A stretch of 25,483 bases of DNA from assembly GCA_943704495.1 (NCBI GenBank), contig CALSCR010000844.1, forward strand, positions 1 through 25,483. The letters run 5' to 3'. The translations under genes were made by a program, and so were the position numbers. The stretch is from Pigoraptor chileana (taxonomy: Eukaryota > Opisthokonta > Filasterea). The notes under the pieces were generated by a model. That model was not told where the DNA came from. It made no database searches and was given only the letters and a program-made list of their open reading frames with translations. Below, one piece after another: positions 21,001 through 25,483 of the stretch. The first letter of the stretch is position 1; the number at the start of each line of letters is the position of its first letter.

Positions 21001-22049
21001 ATTCGGGCATGCCGTCGTCACTTAGTGTGCGCGCACGCTTTGCGCCGCGCATTTTTGCAGATTTGTGGTCGTCGGTGATGAGGACGGGCGGAGAAAGCCC
21101 CTCTGCAACAATATTGCCGATGCTGTCTCGCAGAGTAAAGCAGATGCAAAACCCAATCTTCTCGTTGTGATGCCGGCAATAGCACGTGATCCGCGTCGGG
21201 AGAATTGTATCGCCACTCGAAAAGTCAACCGTTCCCGGGCAGTTAAAGATGAGAATCTTCTGCTGGTCGGCGTGGATATTGTCGTTGGGGTCCATAGAGT
21301 CTGCGCCGGTCAAGTCCTCGCACGCATCATCACCCTGTCCGCCCTGATCCTTACGCCGGCGAAGGCGCTTACGCTCACGCTGTACGCACCCAAAGCACGT
21401 GAGAACGCGCTTTGTGTTGTCGGAGGCGCAGACCACGTGGGCCTCGAGATAGAGCGAGCGCTCGAGCGCGACCTCCGCCTTCGGCTGGCGACTGGGCCGC
21501 TCCCGTGCCACGAGGTGTTCAGGGAGTATGAGATGGTTCCACGAAGACACCTTCTCGCCGCTTGCAGTGACAAGCTGCAGACACAGCTTAATCTGCGTCT
21601 CAACACGTGATTTGGCACCATTTTGAGGAATCCCAAGGACGCGCACCTGCAGCCCCGTCCCGCTTGTGGAGGCCGGAAACGGCGATCCCGTGGCGGATGC
21701 GGCTATGCAAGCGTCTGCGAATATGTCACCAGTGGAAGAGTCCTCGTCCGTGATCTCGGTTTTGAAGGGGCGGTTGAGCGCGGGAACGGTCAGTGCATCC
21801 TCGGGTTTGAAGTCCATAGTATCGAGAAATTGGAGCTCAAAGTTGCGACCGAGGTCGGGAAGTGGAGCCGTCCCACCCGTCACAAGATACGCGGCGGGAA
21901 AAGAGAGTGGATTCATCATTGGAGATGGTGCGATTGCGATGGGGCGCTCACCGCGACTCCCACCAGCATGCACACTTGCGCTTTTCTTCACACGCCCTGC
22001 CGCAGCACCCGAGGCAGCGGCACGCACACGCACAGATGCGTCCGCGATT
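18099..22049 (-). CDS. Spt23/Mga2-type membrane-tethered transcription factor
   Basis: Seven exons: 22049-20821, 20664-20578, 20349-20102, 19936-19709, 19543-19426, 19270-18374 and 18187-18099 (TGA), about 964 residues, all junctions in frame. The N-terminal domain (DNA 21655-21060) contains RVLGIPQNGAKSRVETQIKL, then LPEHLVARERPSRQ, a basic RERKRLRRRK, TRITCYCRHHNEKIGFC and PPVLITDDHKS, which match the yeast Spt23/Mga2 N-terminal domain as I remember it. An IPT/TIG domain follows (RLIPAEGPIFGGIECTVLGS, exons 2-3), then ALQVVGLKMTGKLEDAR, two or three ankyrin repeats (NGAELNLRDSNGYTALHFAA, exons 5-6), an acidic/Pro-rich linker and a C-terminal TM, NFWIPLFIVVVSLFVWAEL, across exons 6-7. In yeast these ER-anchored factors are cut by the ubiquitin-proteasome/Cdc48 route to activate OLE1. 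No LPKY or PPxY Rsp5 site was seen. The 5' end is unsettled: an acceptor TTCAG precedes 22049 and implies an upstream exon; otherwise ATG 21920 may be the start. Confidence 0.87.
19285..19322. repeat. (AT)n(TG)n tract beside a splice acceptor
   Basis: Compound dinucleotide tract in the intron before exon 6 of the Spt23/Mga2-like gene. It ends 14 bases upstream (minus strand) of the acceptor at 19271, where a pyrimidine tract would normally be. Confidence 0.92.
19632..19707. repeat. AC/AT compound microsatellite beside a splice donor
   Basis: Dinucleotide repeats in the intron after exon 4 of the Spt23/Mga2-like gene. The tract starts inside the donor region (GTATGTGTG on the minus strand). 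Confidence 0.9.
20513..20541. repeat. AC/GC dinucleotide tract
   Basis: Short AC and CG alternating run, a purine-pyrimidine alternation of the kind that can form Z-DNA, in the intron after exon 2 of the Spt23/Mga2-like gene. Confidence 0.85.
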
Positions 22050-22320
22050 CTGAATAAGAGGGGCCAACAGCCACGGAACGACCGAGCTGTGGCCGCAGAA
22101 GAGATGAAGTGCTTAGGGACAGCTGTAGCACTAGTCCAGGTTCAACAAAGTCTAAATTTGAAAGGTGTGTTTGGAAAGTTTCAAACTGTAGAATTTGGGC
22201 ACTTCGCATTTGTACCGCCACCTGTGAGATTTGCCGGTTTGCACGAAAGAATAATGTGAGAGCAGGGCACGTGTGCAAGCAATGGGTAGAGAAGGGAACG
22301 AGTGATCAGGATTGGGGAGG

Positions 22321-22399
22321 CAAGAGGCACAGACAGACACAGACACAGCGAGAGACGGAGAGAAGGGGAGGAGAGGGAGGAGAGGGAGAGAGAGAGACG
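22321..22399. repeat. Purine-rich (GA)n tract
   Basis: About 80 bases consisting mainly of GA, GGA and CAGA units on the plus strand. It is pyrimidine-rich on the minus strand, upstream of the Spt23/Mga2-like gene, where it could serve as a promoter element or an intron pyrimidine tract. Confidence 0.85.
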
Positions 22400-22690
22400 T
22401 ATGCGCCGCCGTTGATTACCGCCAGCGCACCAAAGACTACTTATGGAGGGATTTCGGAGTGCCCCACTGCGCGAACCCACGCAGTCACATCCACACACAC
22501 ACTTAGTAGCATCCGGGGCGGGCGTCCCATCACCAATTTGCTGGGGACGTTTAATATCCATACCCACTTAGTATCGGCTGTGTATAGGAATAGGCATTAT
22601 TTTGGGGCGCACTCCAATCACGCCTCGCGCACCCCAAAGACTGTCAAACAGAATTGTTGGGGTGGGAAATGTAAGCGCATTCTCGCTTAA

Positions 22691-22780
22691 ATTGTAGATG
22701 TGGTATTAGCGAGGACTCGCAAGTGCTGCACTTATATTGTGGTTGTGGTGTTAGCGAGAACTCGCAAGTTCTTCACTTTG
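22691..22780. repeat. 45-base tandem duplication with paired inverted repeats
   Basis: Two direct copies, starting at 22691 and 22736, differ at a minority of positions. Each contains an inverted repeat GCGAG-N2-CTCGC (GA in copy 1, AA in copy 2), so two dyad sites lie exactly 45 bases apart, about 250-330 bases upstream of the Nudix start codon. They look like a duplicated protein-binding site. The factor is unknown. Confidence 0.8.
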
Positions 22781-22864
22781 GAGTAAATCCGGGATACGAA
22801 GTTCCTTACGTCACGCCCTGGTTAGTAAACATACTATGGGTACATAAACACGGCACACACATCT

Positions 22865-22883
22865 CTCTCTCACTCTGAGAGAG
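22865..22883. repeat. Short inverted repeat (CTCTCTC / GAGAGAG)
   Basis: Perfect 7-base arms with a 5-base spacer, about 150 bases before the Nudix start codon. It could be a stem in the 5' untranslated RNA or a GAGA-type site. It may be chance within CT-rich sequence. Confidence 0.6.
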
Positions 22884-23031
22884 GTGCTCTAGAGTCCGAG
22901 ATCATTCATATGATGTACGGCGCGGAATGAAAGAGGTGTAGCTTTAGATTGCCAAATATTCGCCACCCCCAGCTCATAGTTCCCATTTCGGCTTCGTATC
23001 GCTCGGTACATTATCACCAACACCGTGTAAG

Positions 23032-24126
23032 ATGGCCCTCAAGGCACACTGTTTTGCCCTGGTGGTCTGCCAGCGAAAGAGCGACGGGAAGTTCATCGCA
23101 GTCAATGAGACGAATGCGCGCGGATGGTGGTTGCCGGGAGGGACTGTGGAGACCGGTGGGGCGTAGCTCTAGTGCTGTTCAGAGCTCTCCATCTCTCATA
23201 TGAATACGTGGTGCTCACTGACAGATTTGATGGACGAGTCACTTCAGTGGCGCGCATTTGCTGTAGTCGGTTTCTCGCTGTAGATCTTTATGTGCTCCTG
23301 ATCAGATTCATGGCTTAACGTCCACATTGTTGTGTTGGTCAGATGTGACATCTTTCAACCTTTACGGTGCGTTGTGCATCATATTTGACGCCGGCTCATC
23401 TAATCGGAAATAAAACCGTGACAATCAACAACCGCTTGCAGGCGAGAGCTTTGAGCAGGCTGCATTGCGCGAGACTTTTGAGGAAGCGGGCGCACGCGTC
23501 CGACTCGAGGGGGTCTTGCGAGTGGAGCAAACTGTGATTGAAGATCGCATCCGTATGCGCGTAATCTATTATGCGCGTCCCATCGACGAGGCCACTCCTC
23601 TCAAGTCTGTTGCCGACAAAGAATCGGACGGTGCACAGTGAGTATGGGATAAATATGATGTGCTCGTATGTAAGTGCCGTCTCTTGCTGTTGCATGTGCG
23701 GGAGGACTGCAAAGTGTGGTGTTGTGTTTGCCTGTGCTTGTGCCTGTTACTATGTCTTTTATCTTGTTGCTCAGCCTACACTGAGTGTCATGACATGCTG
23801 TGTGACATATATGGGGCCCTTGATCGTGCGCTCACGAACTGGCTTCGGTATATATACATGTGTGTGTCTGCGTGTCTGCGTGCATTGGTGTGTGTGTGTG
23901 CGTGTGTGATTCGTGCATCTCTGTCGCATGTGTTCTGACTGTCTGCAGGTGGGTGAGTGGGGCGGAACTGCGCACCCTGGGCAAGATCCGCAGCAGCGAA
24001 CTGCCAGACTGGATCGAGTATGTGGAATCGGGGGGCGTAGTGTACCCACTCGACCTCGTGACCACAGAGTCAGCGCCGGTGCAGAAGCGCAAGTCGGTGA
24101 TCTCAGGGCCCTTCCCGTGCCAGTAG
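23032..24126 (+). CDS. Nudix hydrolase
   Basis: Three exons, 23032-23155, 23442-23637 and 23949-24126 (TAG), 165 residues. Donors are GTGGGG and GTGAGT; acceptors are TTGCAG and CTGCAG, the second preceded by CTGAC. The Nudix box Gx5Ex7REUxEExGU is complete: G37, E43, R51, E52, E55, E56, G58, with Thr53 at the U position. It binds the divalent metal for hydrolysis of a nucleoside-diphosphate-linked bond. The box is split by intron 1 at Gly42. The C-terminal part, WVSGAELRTLGKIRSSELPD then WIEYVESGGVVYPL, resembles small cytosolic Nudix proteins of protists and fungi, but I cannot name the substrate. No targeting signal or membrane segment is visible. The start has an A-containing context, TAAGATGG. 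Confidence 0.93.
23857..23911. repeat. Intronic TG-rich microsatellite
   Basis: Interrupted TG/TGCG tract in intron 2 of the Nudix gene, ending about 40 bases before the acceptor. Confidence 0.85.
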
Positions 24127-24131
24127 TGACG

Positions 24132-24137
24132 AATAAA
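24132..24137 (+). terminator. AATAAA polyadenylation signal of the Nudix gene
   Basis: A canonical AATAAA lies five bases after the TAG stop, so the 3' untranslated region would be very short if it is used. Confidence 0.6.
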
Positions 24138-24788
24138 GCGCCAGCACACACGCGCCTGTTGAGGGAAGTGGTAATTGACCCCCATTGCCAACTCTGCTAT
24201 CAAGGACGCTGTTTGGGAAGTCGAATGGCGGGAGGCTGAAGGATATTTGTTCGTTCCGTTTATGAGGCAAGTGATGTGCGATGATACTGAAAGATGGGCC
24301 AAGAAAAGAGATGAGAGTATCTGGATATGCTGAACCCATCACCACACAATCTCAAGAGAGAGAACTGTGCGAGGCAAGGCACACGCATGCAGGCCCATCG
24401 CCAATGGACTCCAAGCACACACAGGAAAACGGCACCACGCGACCCAACACGATATTTGCGAGTGTATTATTTGCGGGTTATATACCGACGCTGAACCAAC
24501 GCACGCACACGCAGCTGCAGGCACTTCCAGCACGCCCACCGCACGCACGCACGCACTCACCACCCGCAATCACCGCCACCCCAATCCAGAGTGCAAGACA
24601 ACAACAAATGAACAACACAATTCAACTTTCCCACAGACAAAGGGCGTCCCATACACCATAGGGCTCAACCAACAAAAGAAGCGAAACTGTCCCCATAGTT
24701 AAAAGGCATGTAGCCCGTCGCACTTTAAAAAAGCAGAAACCACAACAGTGACGGCGGGCTCTCGTCAAGAGGCAATCGCATTGCGTCA
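24138..24788. other. Intergenic region between convergent genes
   Basis: About 650 bases between the Nudix gene and the UPRT-like gene. It has CA/GCAC-rich runs around 24500-24560. No coding-like ORF or RNA gene is supported. Confidence 0.5.
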
Positions 24789-25270
24789 TCAAAAGTCAGG
24801 GTTGGTGCCGTAGTACCTGTCGCCAAAGTTGCCTGAACCACACACGCACACACATAGACACAAATTAATAAAATATTTTTCAAAAGCACAAAAATGATCC
24901 GGGTGAAGATAAGATCAAGTGAAAAAAGTGCGAGAGAGAGACAGAAAGAGAGAGGCGGTTGCATATGAAATTGAGTATCGGAGGGAGGGCTATCTGAAAC
25001 ATCACAGTAGAGATAAACACGGATTGCATCACCAATACTACACACACACCGACAATCACATGCACTCAAAAACAATTCAATGGAGTAATGATGGCACGCA
25101 CACACATTTGACAAGATCACTACAATGTTCGCACACACGCATACACACTAACACACTTAGTATATACGCACCAATGCCGGGAATGATGTGATAGTTTTCG
25201 TTGACAAAGTTGTCGATATGGGAGACGACGATCTTGACCTTGGGGAATGCATAGGCGACAGTGTGGATTC
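24789..25270 (-). CDS. Uracil phosphoribosyltransferase C-terminus (partial)
   Basis: The last two exons are 25270-25172 and 24832-24789 (TGA). The acceptor of the first is CTGCAG; the intron between them starts GTGCGT and ends GTTCAG. They join in frame to give GIHTVAYAFPKVKIVVSHID, then NFVNENYHIIPGIG, then NFGDRYYGTNPDF. This is the C-terminal uracil-binding part of the UPRT family: the PG-G-GDR-GT loop, preceded by a helix and strand with FPKVKIV. UPRT makes UMP from uracil and PRPP for pyrimidine salvage. The PRPP-binding loop lies off the right edge, so a stand-alone UPRT cannot be told from a uridine kinase-UPRT fusion (UCKL type). Confidence 0.82.
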
Positions 25271-25409
25271 CTGCAGCGCAAGACAGAGGCAGTGTAAGTG
25301 CCTCAAAGCAATCGCATATGTCCAACAAAAAGACATTGCTTAAAGGATTCAAAAAGGAGAGACAAAAAAGATCGAATAGTAGTGCTGCCTTGAAAATGTG
25401 GTAGAGTAA

Positions 25410-25412
<3 letters not shown>

Positions 25413-25483
<71 letters not shown>
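25413..25483. repeat. (AC)n microsatellite at the window edge
   Basis: Perfect AC tract running off the right edge, inside an intron of the UPRT-like gene (TG on its coding strand). Confidence 0.97.

Larger units (their letters stand above)
22050..23031. promoter_or_regulatory. Divergent region, Spt23/Mga2-like gene / Nudix gene
   Basis: About 980 bases. It must hold the Nudix promoter and the promoter plus missing first exon of the Spt23/Mga2-like gene. It contains a purine-rich GA tract (22321-22399), an inverted repeat with arms TTTGGGGCGC (22601-22610) and its near-complement (22627-22638), a 45-base tandem duplication (22691-22780) and a CTCTCTC/GAGAGAG hairpin (22865-22883). Confidence 0.55.

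Noticed and set aside
21065-21610. 181-codon plus-strand ORF
   Set aside because: Antisense shadow of the conserved N-terminal domain of the Spt23/Mga2-like gene.
1-25483. Mobile elements or viral remnants
   Set aside because: No transposase, reverse transcriptase, integrase or capsid-like ORF and no long terminal or inverted repeats were seen.

Overview
The window is nuclear DNA of a eukaryote, most likely a unicellular or simple opisthokont. It contains GT-AG introns of roughly 110 to 530 bases, many with a CTAAY or CTGAY branch-point-like motif 30-45 bases before the acceptor. Start codons mostly sit in an A-rich context (for example CGAAAATG), genes are compact on both strands, and AC/TG microsatellites are frequent. 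Both window ends lie inside (AC)n tracts, so the two outermost genes are cut. No mobile element, viral remnant, tRNA, rRNA or CRISPR was seen. All exon models below were built by eye from splice motifs, reading-frame continuity and remembered family sequences.

Layout, left to right. (1) 177-1831 +, 3' five exons of a RIMOC1 (C5orf51/UPF0600) homologue. (2) 8595-2476 -, two exons encoding a 1964-residue docking or scaffold protein with eleven YxxP motifs (six in a 25/26-residue tandem array), many proline-rich and RRxS-type sites, a divergent C-terminal SH3 domain and a tyrosine-bearing acidic tail. (3) 9434-10665 +, complex I subunit NDUFB7 with a 19-base first coding exon. (4) 11119-11706 +, a small MYND-finger protein. 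(5) 12961-12187 -, ribosomal protein eL32. (6) 14509-17093 +, CCT5, eight exons, 538 residues. (7) 22049-18099 -, a membrane-tethered Spt23/Mga2-type transcription factor (conserved N-terminal domain, IPT/TIG, ankyrin repeats, C-terminal TM) rebuilt from seven exons; the 5' end is unresolved. (8) 23032-24126 +, a Nudix hydrolase in three exons. (9) 25270-24789 -, the last two exons of a uracil phosphoribosyltransferase-type protein.

The genes are mostly independent housekeeping functions (respiration, translation, folding, pyrimidine salvage, Rab7/late endosome) and do not form an operon. The most novel item is gene 2. It combines a p130Cas-like YxxP substrate region with an SH3 domain, but in the opposite order to animal Cas proteins. 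This implies tyrosine kinase/SH2 signalling in the organism. Its neighbour gene 7 is of a kind best known from fungi. Together they suggest a lineage near the animal-fungal split, such as a unicellular holozoan; this is an inference and not proven by the sequence.
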